Origin: Ruminiclostridium sp.
GTDB taxonomy: Bacteria; Bacillota; Clostridia; Oscillospirales; Ruminococcaceae
Direction of reading: 5' to 3'
Length of the DNA stretch: 64,000 nucleotides
NCBI GenBank assembly: GCA_017465545.1
Contig: JAFTVY010000055.1
Location: 1-64,000, forward strand
The notes beneath the pieces are model-generated. The model was given only the letters and a program-made list of their open reading frames with translations. It did not search any database and was not told where the DNA came from. A program made the translations under genes and the position numbers. Positions 53,106 through 61,488 of the stretch are shown here, one piece after another (position 1 is the first letter of the stretch; every line of letters begins with the position of its first letter).

Positions 53106-53237
53106 ATGGATCTTTTAGCCACATTAACGTCAGACAAGGATCTGCTTATTATAGCCGCCGCCGCATTTATTCTTTGGAAAAGCGGAGCTGATATAAAACT
53201 TATTCTTGTACTTGCATACGTGTTCCTATTAAACTGA
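53106..53237 (+). CDS. 43-residue membrane peptide
   Basis: MDLLATLTSDKDLLIIAAAA then FILWKSGADIKLILVLAYVF: two short hydrophobic segments split by KSGADIK. It starts 21 bp after the acidic-protein stop in the same direction; the ribosome-binding site is weak. Similar tiny hydrophobic proteins are common beside sporulation genes. It is too short for many gene callers. Confidence 0.55.
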   Translation: MDLLATLTSDKDLLIIAAAAFILWKSGADIKLILVLAYVFLLN

Positions 53238-53246
53238 ACATATGAA

Positions 53247-53277
53247 AACAGCCACGTCGATATGCGATGTGGCTGTT
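53247..53277. terminator. Terminator between the four-gene operon and the chemoreceptor gene
   Basis: AACAGCCACGTCG / CGATGTGGCTGTT 13-bp stem with one G-U pair; followed by TTTTC on the minus strand. Confidence 0.82.
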
Positions 53278-53290
53278 AATATGTGTTCTA

Positions 53291-54619
53291 TCAGATTATA
53301 AAGGTGCCAACAAGATCTGACATTTCATCGGATCTACCCTTCAGCTCTGCGCTGCTTGCGGCAGTTTCTTCAGCTGTAGCTGAATTGTTCTGTACAAGCT
53401 TTGTAATATCTTCAAGAGCTGCAGCAACCTGCTTTATAGCAATCTCTTCCTTCTCTGTAGCCGCTGTAATAGACTTGAGTATTGCATTTACCCCGTTGAT
53501 GCCTTCCATAATCATTGCAAGCTTTTCGTTTGCAACTCTTGCGGCTTCCATACCGAGTGCAATAGCCTCTGTGCTGGCATCAATCTTTGCCTTTGTTTCC
53601 TGAACCGCAACACCACTCTTTTCAGCAAGTGTTCTTATTTCGTCGGCAACTACCGCAAAGCCCTTACCTGCTTCGCCAACGTGAGCCGCTTCAATAGCCG
53701 CATTGAGAGAAAGAAGCTTTGTCTGGGATGCTATGCTTTCGATTGTTTCGGTTACAGTTGAGATAGACTGAGAATGCTCTGTAATCTCTTCCATGGTTCT
53801 CATTACGTCGTTCATACTCTGAACGCCTTCCTTGGCGCTGTTTACAACGTCCTGAGAATCAGAAGAAGCGCTCTTTACGTTATTTGAGGTTTCGATAATA
53901 TCATACTTTACAGAATCCATAGTAGCGTTGATTTCTTCAAGTGTAGCCGCTTCATTTGTAGCGTTGCCAGCAAGAAGATTTGCGCCATCATTAAGATTAT
54001 GTGCATTCTGTAAAACTGTTTCTGAGGTTAACTTGATAGACTCAACAGTCTTATGCATCTTTTCACGAAGTGTGTTAAGGCTGTTACCTACTTCAACAAA
54101 ATCGCCCTTGAACTCAAAATCGCAAACGTATGTGAAGTCGCCGTCTGCATATTTTTCAGAAGCTTCCTTGATAGCGGCGATACAACCTCTGAGCTGATCG
54201 ATGGTTGTAGCCATAGAACCGGAAAGATCCTCTGTCTCGTCACCACGGTCATTCTTTACAAATTCAGAATTTATATCGCCCTCTGCCAGCATATGTAATC
54301 TTTTTGTTGTAGGTATGATAGAATCAGATATCTTTCTGGCAACACCTATAGTAATAATTATAGCAGCAACAAGCAAAACAACGTATACAGCTAATATAGA
54401 AACTGTTATAATCAGCTTCATATTTCCGATATCAGCAACCAATTCATCAACTACAGAGGTGTTTGCAACAACATCGGAAATTTTCGCAACAAGCCCATTG
54501 GATAAGAGCGAGAATACACCCATAGCAATCATAAAAATTACAAATCCCATAAGACCGCCGATAAGTATGCCAAGTCTCAATAGTCTGTTTTTTAATGTTG
54601 TTTTCTTTGTCGATTTCAT
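53291..54619 (-). CDS. Methyl-accepting chemotaxis-type receptor with minimal sensor region
   Basis: 442 aa from the ATG at 54619, after AAAAGGTG. Two membrane helices (about 14-38 and 63-87) enclose only about 25 residues outside, so there is no classical ligand-binding domain. A HAMP region follows, then the signalling domain with the hairpin tip [20 protein letters not shown] and [15 protein letters not shown]. No chemotaxis or flagellar genes lie nearby. It may sense membrane state or an internal signal. Confidence 0.93.
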   Translation of the reverse strand: MKSTKKTTLKNRLLRLGILIGGLMGFVIFMIAMGVFSLLSNGLVAKISDVVANTSVVDELVADIGNMKLIITVSILAVYVVLLVAAIIITIGVARKISDSIIPTTKRLHMLAEGDINSEFVKNDRGDETEDLSGSMATTIDQLRGCIAAIKEASEKYADGDFTYVCDFEFKGDFVEVGNSLNTLREKMHKTVESIKLTSETVLQNAHNLNDGANLLAGNATNEAATLEEINATMDSVKYDIIETSNNVKSASSDSQDVVNSAKEGVQSMNDVMRTMEEITEHSQSISTVTETIESIASQTKLLSLNAAIEAAHVGEAGKGFAVVADEIRTLAEKSGVAVQETKAKIDASTEAIALGMEAARVANEKLAMIMEGINGVNAILKSITAATEKEEIAIKQVAAALEDITKLVQNNSATAEETAASSAELKGRSDEMSDLVGTFII

Positions 54620-54682
54620 AAAATGCACCTTTTCTTTCTCAAATCTGCTCAAACTTCATATTATAGTAGTAAGCATATAATA

Positions 54683-54711
54683 ATTATATCGTAATTTGCT
54701 CATTTTGTCAA
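54683..54711 (-). promoter_or_regulatory. Consensus promoter of the chemoreceptor gene
   Basis: On the minus strand TTGACA, 17-bp spacer, TATAAT: a full consensus match 64 bp before the ATG. Confidence 0.85.
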
Positions 54712-54745
54712 GTTTTAGCGACAAACTTCAGCATTTTTGTGCAAA

Positions 54746-55429
54746 TTACATATCAAAAGTCACTTTTTCGCCTGAAATATGCCGTGAGTCATTGGCGATT
54801 TCGATAAGAGGCACTGTAAGCTCTCCCTTTTCATCAGATAAACGAAGAACTGTTATTGCAGTAAAATCAGGGCAAAGCGTTCCGCAAAGATAGAAGAACG
54901 GCAAATTCAGAAGATGGGAGAACAACGCCGATGAGGCTCCGCCGTGACTGAATAAAGCAATGGTTCTATCGGTGTTGTCGCCTACAACACGATATCCCGT
55001 TCCTTCTCTTTTATATCCGAGTGTCAAAAGCCAGTCGTCAGCTTGCTTTCCGACACGCTCAACCTCTGAAAAAACTTTATTCCCTGAAAACATCTTGTCC
55101 TTGGTCCATTCTTCGTCCATAAGGCTGAATCCGTTCTTTACAGCATATATAGAGGTGTCCCAGGGATGTCCGTCCTGATAAACTTCTCCCCCGTTATCGC
55201 TACCCCACTTTATCTCTCTTATGAAATCCAGCTTTTCAACTTCCAGCTTCAGAAGGTTTGCAGTATGTAAAGCTGTTTCGTAAGCTCTTCCCATCGAAGA
55301 GGAAAAAATTTCACCGATCCCCTCGTTTTTCAGTCTGAGAGCGGCTCTTTTTGCCTGCTCGTGTCCAAGCGGCGTCAGGCAGTCATTTACATAATCCGGG
55401 TGTCCGTGACGAACAAATACAATTCTCAT
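54746..55429 (-). CDS. Histidine phosphatase family protein (phosphoglycerate-mutase-like)
   Basis: 227 aa. RHGHPDY at the N-terminus contains the catalytic His; IFSSSMGRAYETALHTANLL and LFSHGGASSALFSHLL complete the pocket (second His). Substrates range from sugar phosphates to nucleotides and cannot be predicted. It is 11 bp downstream of the EFR1 gene and probably in the same transcript. Confidence 0.92.
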   Translation of the reverse strand: MRIVFVRHGHPDYVNDCLTPLGHEQAKRAALRLKNEGIGEIFSSSMGRAYETALHTANLLKLEVEKLDFIREIKWGSDNGGEVYQDGHPWDTSIYAVKNGFSLMDEEWTKDKMFSGNKVFSEVERVGKQADDWLLTLGYKREGTGYRVVGDNTDRTIALFSHGGASSALFSHLLNLPFFYLCGTLCPDFTAITVLRLSDEKGELTVPLIEIANDSRHISGEKVTFDM

Positions 55430-55440
55430 CGCTTACTCCT

Positions 55441-56130
55441 TTATATAATCAGTTCGATATTCTTCTTTTTTCTTTTTTTATTGAGATACAGATTTAAAAG
55501 AAATCCCTTTTCATAGCTTAACGCCCCAGCGGGACAGCTCGTAACACATTTCATACACCGTATGCAATCCTTACTTGTAGCTCCGCATTTTATAGCATTC
55601 ATAGGGCAACTATCACCGCAGATATTACATCCGGTACATTCCGCAGAGACTTTTATCTTCACTGATACCCTGCTTCTCCATCCCGGTAGAAAATCAGCAA
55701 AGATATTCTTTTTCTTTTCAGGGATTCTGACGGCTTCCTTTTTCTTCAGCCTTTCAATAAATAATGAAACAGGTTTCTTGTCAAAAATAAAATCACCGTC
55801 AAGGAAGGTATGTCCCATAGGGATGATTGCAGCCGACGTTACTATAGCTGAAGCCAGCTCCTGCGCTTCTGACAACACGTTGCCATACGAAATACCACCA
55901 TAAGTAACCGCAAATGCAATATAATCGGCTTCAAGCTTTTTCAGAAAATCCTTTACAATCCTCGGAATATTCTGACAATATACGGGAAACACAACCACAG
56001 CCGTTTCACATCTGCCGTATGTATTAACACCATCCTCTATGTTATACGCTTCACAGCAAAGCTCCCTTGCTATATATTCAGCCACCGCAAGACTGTGTCC
56101 CGCACCTGAAAAATAATAAACTTCTGTCAT
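55441..56130 (-). CDS. EFR1-type flavodoxin-ferredoxin fusion protein
   Basis: 229 aa from the ATG at 56130. N-terminal flavodoxin-like domain (VYYFSGAGHSLAVAEYIARE, FMN phosphate loop; FPVYCQNIPRIVKDFLKKL) and a C-terminal ferredoxin with two 4Fe-4S motifs: CTGCNICGDSCPMNAIKC and CIRCMKCVTSCPAGAL. The basic C-terminal tail is short (NKKRKKKN). This architecture is a single-chain electron carrier between flavin and iron-sulfur cofactors. The gene starts 1 bp after the PP-loop ATPase stop, arguing for a functional pair. Confidence 0.92.
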   Translation of the reverse strand: MTEVYYFSGAGHSLAVAEYIARELCCEAYNIEDGVNTYGRCETAVVVFPVYCQNIPRIVKDFLKKLEADYIAFAVTYGGISYGNVLSEAQELASAIVTSAAIIPMGHTFLDGDFIFDKKPVSLFIERLKKKEAVRIPEKKKNIFADFLPGWRSRVSVKIKVSAECTGCNICGDSCPMNAIKCGATSKDCIRCMKCVTSCPAGALSYEKGFLLNLYLNKKRKKKNIELII

Positions 56131-56131
56131 T

Positions 56132-57529
56132 TCAGCAATCCAAATACTCCTGCATAATTCTGCACTCCGGTATTTCCTGAAGTGAAAATCCCAGTACATC
56201 CTTCATCTCACTTATTATTTCTTCTCTGGATTTTCCACATCTTCTGCTTGCAAGAGAAATTTCTATTGCGCTGAACGGAATAAGTCTGCTCTTGCAATTA
56301 TAGAATCTTAAAAACTGCGTATGATCTTTGCATTTTTCTATACTACAGCTTGTATGCAGAGCTTTGCCACCTTCATCCGGTGAAATCCATCCGCATTCCT
56401 TTATAAGTATATCCTTAACTTTGTTCCAGTCGTATACGCCTCCGCAGATTCTGTCAAGATCAAGATGTACGAAAGCGGGTATGTTACCGCTTCGGGATGA
56501 ACTTCTGATACTGCGTTTCAGCGGTGAAACAAGGCTCGGAACCTCGTGAATGGCCTCCACAACGTTACTCACAAGCTCATTTTTGTATCCGCTTATTCTT
56601 TTTATAAAATTATCACCGTAAGCCAGCTGTTTCATAGTCATAAGAGTCTGAAACTGTCCTTGCTTCAGCGGTGGATGGAACGTAATCACTCTGCCGACGT
56701 TAATCAAAAACGAAAGCAACTTATTATCAGAAAAGCTATATGCAAGCGCTGGTGCCATGTGATTATAATAAAGTCCCAACATCTGTACAGGTTCGTTTCC
56801 TGCTACAAAATAAGGAACCCGATTATTCACAAGTTCAGGATAGAAGAGCAGATACGCAAGAGACGGACAAGCACAGGTATTCCCGCTTAAAGCGTACAGC
56901 TTGCGATATATTTTTTTCAGATCCTCTTTGCTTACCGTACGTTCAATAAACTCGACCGAAGTAAATACGTCCCTGGCGTTTTCAATGCTCTTTTTTGCCG
57001 ATTCCGACATAAATGGTATCACCCAGGTAAGAGCAAGTATTCTGAGTTTTTTCACCTTAGACAAATAATACAGCATATACGTAGAATCCTTGCCACCGGT
57101 GTAGAACAAGGCAACGTCAAACCTTGATTTATCTGACTTTGGAATATCATCAACAAGCGGCAATATGCTTTTCAGATTCTTTACGTCATCTGCCGTCTGA
57201 CACATAGGGCAATTTCCTTCGCCGTCAAACTCGAGGCCGGGGATGATAAAATCATTTGCTGAACAGCTTTTACAGAATCTGGCTTCAGACAAGCTTTTCG
57301 GAATATACGTAAGCTCATTTTCCGTAACGACCTGCTTTCCTAACAGTTTATCTATTATCATTTTCTCGTCATCATCAAGCTCTTTAGGTAAAGCGGAGAT
57401 AATTGCTCTTTGCTTTTTTGAAAGCTTTATTTTACTTTTAAACAGATTCTCTTTATTTCGCAGTCCGTAGTAGATCAAAGCATTGTTTTCAAACTTCCAT
57501 CTGTTCTGAAGATAGTGCATCCGCTTCAC
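56132..57529 (-). CDS. PP-loop ATPase with Cys-rich zinc-finger-like region (sugar amidotransferase/thiolase-like)
   Basis: 465 aa. An N-terminal extension (ENNALIYYGLRNKENLFKSK, SALPKELDDDEKMIIDKLLG) leads to two Cys pairs (FCKSCSAND ... CPMCQ), then the PP-loop FYTGGKDSTYMLYYLSK near residue 147. The C-terminal half contains further Cys (CACPSLAYL; CGGVYDW; TSCSIEKCKDH). PP-loop enzymes adenylate a substrate before amidation or thiolation; the closest families I know are WbpG-like N-acetyl-sugar amidotransferases and TtuA/Ncs6-like tRNA thiolases. First gene of a three-gene operon with a flavodoxin-ferredoxin and a phosphatase. Substrate unknown. Confidence 0.85.
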   Translation of the reverse strand: MKRMHYLQNRWKFENNALIYYGLRNKENLFKSKIKLSKKQRAIISALPKELDDDEKMIIDKLLGKQVVTENELTYIPKSLSEARFCKSCSANDFIIPGLEFDGEGNCPMCQTADDVKNLKSILPLVDDIPKSDKSRFDVALFYTGGKDSTYMLYYLSKVKKLRILALTWVIPFMSESAKKSIENARDVFTSVEFIERTVSKEDLKKIYRKLYALSGNTCACPSLAYLLFYPELVNNRVPYFVAGNEPVQMLGLYYNHMAPALAYSFSDNKLLSFLINVGRVITFHPPLKQGQFQTLMTMKQLAYGDNFIKRISGYKNELVSNVVEAIHEVPSLVSPLKRSIRSSSRSGNIPAFVHLDLDRICGGVYDWNKVKDILIKECGWISPDEGGKALHTSCSIEKCKDHTQFLRFYNCKSRLIPFSAIEISLASRRCGKSREEIISEMKDVLGFSLQEIPECRIMQEYLDC

Positions 57530-57552
57530 TCCTTTTCTTTTGATATATCATT

Positions 57553-57561
57553 ATTATAGCA
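57553..57561 (-). promoter_or_regulatory. Extended -10 of the PP-loop operon
   Basis: TGCTATAAT on the minus strand, 24 bp before the start; AAAAGGAG lies between. Confidence 0.6.
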
Positions 57562-57591
57562 GAAGAGATGACAAAACGCAATAAAAATAAA

Positions 57592-57618
57592 AACCGCTTA
57601 ATTTATAATCAAGCGGTT
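57592..57618 (-). terminator. Terminator of the XRE regulator gene
   Basis: AACCGCTT / AAGCGGTT stem followed on the minus strand by TTTTTATTTTTATTG. Confidence 0.85.
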
Positions 57619-57633
57619 AAAAATACGTTCATC

Positions 57634-58638
57634 TTAAAATATAAACGAGAAGGAGCCGTATATACAAAGCAGGAAGGTGAATATAAATCCTATTATAATA
57701 TTCTTTTTATATTTGTAGCCCTTGCTTTTCAGGATAAATCCAACAACGACAGAAGATATCGGAATCGGCAGGAACAAAAAGAACACCCACATATTATTTA
57801 AGACCGTATCGTCATTTTCAGATGGCATCGAAACAGAAAGTGCCAATGCAAAAGAAATCGTAAAAAAGGAGGCAACAAAGAGGGCCACCGACAGTATTCT
57901 CCATACATCGATAGGTTTATTTTCTATAACCTTTACAGGATTTGTATACATATGTAAGTACAAAGCGGAATTTTCTTTCAATCCATCTTTTCTTATGATA
58001 TACGACTGACCTGAGACAGTCAGGAAAAGCCATTTATCTGTTTGCGATATCTTTTCAATATCAGAAAAATAAAACTTTGACATACGCACTTTTTCATTGT
58101 TTCTGTACAATGAAACCACAACGTACTCATCGAAAACGCTGTATTCATACGTAGTTTCAGACATCCGTCTTAAAATGTTTCTCCAAGCGTTATTAAAAGA
58201 ATAAAAACCTTTAATCAAAGCGATAAGACTTGTTAAAAACATTCCGACAGAAAACGCCATCATAATTCCATTATCAGCTGCACCTATAGACAAGATTATA
58301 AGCAATCCTGCCAGTGCAAGAGAAATAACCTGATTTTTTAAATTAATACTGTTTTGCAAACGACGAATTGAATTTATTTCATCCACCGAAAAATTTTGTC
58401 TGTAACTCTCATTCGGTATATTTTCTTCAACTAACGTTGTACATTCAAAACCAAGTATTTCATCAATAGAAATGCCAAATATTTCTTTTAAACGAATCAG
58501 ATTATCTATGGTAGGAACTGTCTGATTTTTCTCCCAAAGACTTATTGTCTGTCTGCTGAGCAGTAGCTTCTTACCTAACTCTTCTTGAGACAACCCCAGC
58601 TCTTTTCTGTGCTTTTGAATGTTCTCTCCGATTGTCAC
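57634..58638 (-). CDS. XRE-family regulator with membrane domain
   Basis: 334 aa from the GTG at 58638, 6 bp after GGGGAG; longer frames upstream run into the -10 element. N-terminal helix-turn-helix IGENIQKHRKELGLSQEELG and KKLLLSRQTISLWEKNQTVP (about 1-62), then a linker, two membrane helices (about 100-145), a cytoplasmic or outside beta domain (YSVFDEYVVVSLYRNNEKVR; a PH/YcxB-like fold) and three C-terminal helices. A membrane-tethered DNA-binding protein, probably sensing the envelope. The second half resembles YcxB-like domains (inference). Confidence 0.88.
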   Translation of the reverse strand: MTIGENIQKHRKELGLSQEELGKKLLLSRQTISLWEKNQTVPTIDNLIRLKEIFGISIDEILGFECTTLVEENIPNESYRQNFSVDEINSIRRLQNSINLKNQVISLALAGLLIILSIGAADNGIMMAFSVGMFLTSLIALIKGFYSFNNAWRNILRRMSETTYEYSVFDEYVVVSLYRNNEKVRMSKFYFSDIEKISQTDKWLFLTVSGQSYIIRKDGLKENSALYLHMYTNPVKVIENKPIDVWRILSVALFVASFFTISFALALSVSMPSENDDTVLNNMWVFFLFLPIPISSVVVGFILKSKGYKYKKNIIIGFIFTFLLCIYGSFSFIF

Positions 58639-58665
58639 CGGTATCTCCCCTTTCTTTGTATTCAT

Positions 58666-58674
58666 ATTATACCA
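58666..58674 (-). promoter_or_regulatory. Extended -10 of the XRE gene
   Basis: TGGTATAAT on the minus strand, 28 bp before the GTG start. Confidence 0.6.
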
Positions 58675-58752
58675 GATACCCACAAAAAAAGAAAGAAGAT
58701 ATTACTTGCATATGTCAAGCAGGACTTTACAATGAGCATTTATACGTTATAA

Positions 58753-59196
58753 TTAGGTTAAATCTATTGTTGAATACCCTGCAGCGTTCAGTTTTCTTTC
58801 TATTGAGTAGAATTCCGAAAAATCTTTTGAATACGCGTTCCATCCGATTTTAATCAAAAAATCTTTTAATCTTGTTACTTTAGTAATTTTGCAGAATCGG
58901 ATATGATGATTATCGGTAAAAAACTCATAAAACCCGATTGGTCTTGTAGCGCACCTTCCACCAACACCTTTAAACTTTCTGTCCGGCAAAGCGTCAGTTG
59001 ACATTCCAAAAGCGGAACTAAAATTTTTTGCACATTCATCAAGACATATCTTTTGATATTTTCCATCGTTATCTTTAAAAGATATTTCTGTTTTGTTTAT
59101 TCCTGTTATATTCTTAAAAGGTACTTTAATTACCGTATCATCGCATTCAATGTGGTATTCTTTTTCCATAATCTTAAAGTATCCTTGCTTATTCAT
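58753..59196 (-). CDS. Protein of unknown function
   Basis: 147 aa from the ATG at 59196, after AAGGGGG. No signal peptide or membrane helix. The first 60 residues look like beta strands of a small PH-like fold (KIMEKEYHIECDDTVIKVPF; KNITGINKTEISFKDNDGKY), followed by a helical part (FLIKIGWNAYSKDFSEFYSI). Not recognised. Its AT-rich composition and unknown family suggest accessory origin. Confidence 0.7.
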   Translation of the reverse strand: MNKQGYFKIMEKEYHIECDDTVIKVPFKNITGINKTEISFKDNDGKYQKICLDECAKNFSSAFGMSTDALPDRKFKGVGGRCATRPIGFYEFFTDNHHIRFCKITKVTRLKDFLIKIGWNAYSKDFSEFYSIERKLNAAGYSTIDLT

Positions 59197-59347
59197 ACAA
59201 TATCCCCCTTCTTTAAAATAATTATATCGCAAACCTTATTGTTTGTAAAGAAAAATCATATTCCAAATACAATACGGATGAATATTTCCTGCATTTCAGC
59301 ATATATTTTAAGTACAAAAAGAAAATAAAAATATTTTCAAAAAACTA

Positions 59348-59376
59348 TTGACAAATTCAATTCTACGTGATATAAT
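59348..59376 (+). promoter_or_regulatory. Consensus promoter of the initiator tRNA gene
   Basis: TTGACA, 17-bp spacer, TATAAT: full consensus, as expected for a stable RNA gene. Confidence 0.92.
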
Positions 59377-59406
59377 ATATAAGCACTCATACAGAGGCAT
59401 TAATAT

Positions 59407-59481
<75 letters not shown>

Positions 59482-59488
59482 AATAAAT

Positions 59489-59518
59489 TCCTCGGACTTG
59501 TTCCGAGGATATTTTTTT
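59489..59518 (+). terminator. Terminator of the initiator tRNA gene
   Basis: TCCTCGGA / TCCGAGGA with loop CTTGT, followed by T7. It is duplicated in repeat copy 2. Confidence 0.92.
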
Positions 59519-59620
59519 ACCTCTTCACTCTTCACTCTTCACTTTTCACTTTTCTCCCTCCACAGAGGAATTTTTTTGGAAGTAATAAGTAATAGTGAAT
59601 AGTGAAAAGGTATCAGATGT

Positions 59621-59650
59621 AGCTTTTTGCCGTGGCAAAAAGCTTTTTTA
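59621..59650 (+). terminator. Second hairpin terminator in repeat copy 1
   Basis: AGCTTTTTGCC GT GGCAAAAAGCT followed by T5; copy 2 (59840-59868) has AA as the loop. Confidence 0.8.
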
Positions 59651-59710
59651 TTATATCAGATTAAAAATAGTTTTTAGATTCTGCATTTTTTTCGGCACCT
59701 CTACTCAAAA

Positions 59711-59871
59711 AAATTCCTCGGACTTGTTCCGAGGATATTTTTTTACCTCTTCACTCTTCACTTTTCACTTTTCTCCCTCCACAGAGGAATTTTTTTGGAA
59801 GTAATAAGTAATAGTGAATAGTGAAAAGGTATCAGATGTAGCTTTTTGCCAAGGCAAAAAGCTTTTTTATT
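59711..59871 (+). repeat. Direct repeat copy 2
   Basis: About 161 bp, matching copy 1 except for loss of one 7-bp TCTTCAC unit and the 2-base loop change GT to AA. No tRNA stands before it, but a 58-bp spacer from copy 1 does. The spacer between copies shows no gene. Confidence 0.92.
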
Positions 59872-59893
59872 TTGCAAAATCTGCAATAGTAGT

Positions 59894-59923
59894 CCCACCA
59901 CAATTTCTATAAATCGTGGTGGG
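59894..59923. repeat. Hairpin of unknown role
   Basis: CCCACCACAATTT / AAATCGTGGTGGG arms (12 of 13 paired) with loop CTAT; there is no T run, so it is not a typical terminator. It lies in a 660-bp stretch without a firm protein gene, between the tRNA and hisS. Confidence 0.6.
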
Positions 59924-59931
59924 ATTTACGC

Positions 59932-60000
59932 TTATCCATCATCCTGAACGTCATTTTTAAACCTTCTTAACCAATACCCTGCTATTGTTGAAGAAAGCAT
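59932..60000 (-). CDS. Possible tiny membrane peptide (type I toxin-like) or gene relic
   Basis: From the ATG at 60000 the peptide is MLSSTIAGYWLRRFKNDVQD plus DG; the same frame is open upstream to 60057 and adds SSEFVTVLFLTT. A hydrophobic segment followed by GYWLRRFKN is reminiscent of Fst-type toxins. No good ribosome-binding site or start codon is visible for the longer form, so it may be a decayed gene end. Confidence 0.3.
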   Translation of the reverse strand: MLSSTIAGYWLRRFKNDVQDDG

Positions 60001-60081
60001 TGTTGTCAGAAACAAAACTGTAACAAATTCTGAACTGGCGATAACACCGATAAACGATCAATTTTACGATACCGCTCTAAA

Positions 60082-60107
60082 AAAGAACCGCTTTTCAGCG
60101 GTTCTTT
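60082..60107 (-). terminator. hisS terminator
   Basis: AAAGAACCGCT / AGCGGTTCTTT stem with loop TTTC, then TTTTAG on the minus strand. Confidence 0.92.
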
Positions 60108-60140
60108 CGTTATCGATTCGTATTTTCTTCTAAAAAAGGA

Positions 60141-61421
60141 TTAAATAATATCCATTACAAGAGTATTCAGTCTCTCGGCAAAATTATCATCAAGAACAAC
60201 CGCTGTCTCTGTGCCGTCTGACATTCTCTTGAGCTTAGCTGACTTATTAGCCATCTCGTCGCCGCCGATTACCATACAATAAGTAGCGTTTATCTTGTTG
60301 GCGTACTTCATCTGCGCCTTGAAGCTTCTGCCTGAAACGTCACATTCTGCCCAGAATCCGAATTCTCTGAGCTGTTTAACGAGCTTCATTGCGTAAACGT
60401 TTGTTTCGTCGTCGAAGGAAGCGATATACAGGTCGCACTTCTTTTCAGGGAGGAACTGAAGTCCCTGATTCTCCATAACCATAATAATTCTTTCGAGTCC
60501 CATACCAAAGCCGAGACCTGCGGTCGGATTTCCACCGATTTCTTCTACAAGTCCGTTATATCTGCCACCTGCACATACAGCACCCTGAGAGCCAATTTCG
60601 TTTGAAATGAACTCAAATACTGTATTTGTGTAATAGTCAAGGCCTCTTACGATAAGGGGATTTATTGTATATTCGATATCAAGAGCGTCAAGTCTTTTCT
60701 TTACGCTTTCGAAGTGTGCTTTACAATCATCGCAGATGAAGTCGAGGATAGTAGGAGCGTTTTTCTTGAAGCTGCTGCATATTTCACTCTTACAGTCAAG
60801 AAGACGCATAGGGTTTCTGTCGAGTCTTTCAAGACAGGTGCCGCAAAGCTGGTCCTTGTACTGTGAGTAATACTCTTTAAGTGCCTTGTGATATTCGGCA
60901 CGACACTTAGGACAGCCTATACTGTTGATTTCCAGGGAAATATTCTTTATACCAAGGGTTTTTATAACGTCATTTGCAAGAGCAATAACCTCTGCATCAG
61001 CAGAAGGTGCGTAAGCGCCGAGAACCTCTATACCAAACTGGTTGAACTCACGGAGTCTGCCGCTCTGGGGAGCCTCATATCTGAAGCAACGGGTAAAATA
61101 GTAGGTCTTTAAAGGTAAAGCGTCGTTTAAAAGTCCGTTTTCGATAGAAGAACGTACCATACCTGCCGTACCCTCAGGCTTTAAGGTTATACTTCTGCCC
61201 TTCTTATCATTGAATGTGTACATTTCCTTCTGTACAACATCGGTTGTTCCGCCTACGCCACGCTGAAAAAGCTCGGTGTGTTCGAAGGTAGGTGTACGGA
61301 TTTCCTTGCATCCGTAAACCTCAGCAATCTGCTTTGCTACCTGCTCTACCGTGTGCCATTTATATATATCCTTTGGCAGTTTATCCTCTGTACCACGGGG
61401 TTTTTTAGTTACTAATTCCAT
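60141..61421 (-). CDS. hisS: Histidyl-tRNA synthetase
   Basis: 426 aa, normal length. Class II motif 1 region KEIRTPTFEHTELFQRGVGG, TLKPEGTAGMVRS, motif 2 RCFRYEAPQSGRLREFNQFG, the His-specific RGLDYYTNTVFE, and GLGFGMGLERI (motif 3), plus the C-terminal anticodon domain. No T-box leader in the 67 bp upstream. It lies behind the mgsA terminator. Confidence 0.97.
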   Translation of the reverse strand: MELVTKKPRGTEDKLPKDIYKWHTVEQVAKQIAEVYGCKEIRTPTFEHTELFQRGVGGTTDVVQKEMYTFNDKKGRSITLKPEGTAGMVRSSIENGLLNDALPLKTYYFTRCFRYEAPQSGRLREFNQFGIEVLGAYAPSADAEVIALANDVIKTLGIKNISLEINSIGCPKCRAEYHKALKEYYSQYKDQLCGTCLERLDRNPMRLLDCKSEICSSFKKNAPTILDFICDDCKAHFESVKKRLDALDIEYTINPLIVRGLDYYTNTVFEFISNEIGSQGAVCAGGRYNGLVEEIGGNPTAGLGFGMGLERIIMVMENQGLQFLPEKKCDLYIASFDDETNVYAMKLVKQLREFGFWAECDVSGRSFKAQMKYANKINATYCMVIGGDEMANKSAKLKRMSDGTETAVVLDDNFAERLNTLVMDII

Positions 61422-61453
61422 TTTCTTTTATTCCTTTCATTTATCAAAACAAA

Positions 61454-61477
61454 ACAGGCGTACCGAAGCACGCCTGT
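61454..61477 (-). terminator. mgsA terminator
   Basis: ACAGGCGT / ACGCCTGT stem with TTTTGTTTTG following on the minus strand. Confidence 0.88.
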
Positions 61478-61488
61478 AAATTACAAAA

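Larger units (their letters stand above)
59485..59652 (+). repeat. Direct repeat copy 1 behind tRNA-fMet
   Basis: About 168 bp, almost identical to 59711-59871. It contains the terminator CCTCGGA/TCCGAGG, heptamer-like TTCACTC/TTTTCAC runs with complementary GTGAATAGTGAAAAGG, and a second hairpin AGCTTTTTGCC/GGCAAAAAGCT with T run. The two long arms can fold on each other. Confidence 0.92.

Noticed and set aside
59485..59871. CRISPR array
   Set aside because: Only two long copies with a 58-bp spacer, containing terminators; no short regularly spaced repeats and no cas genes.
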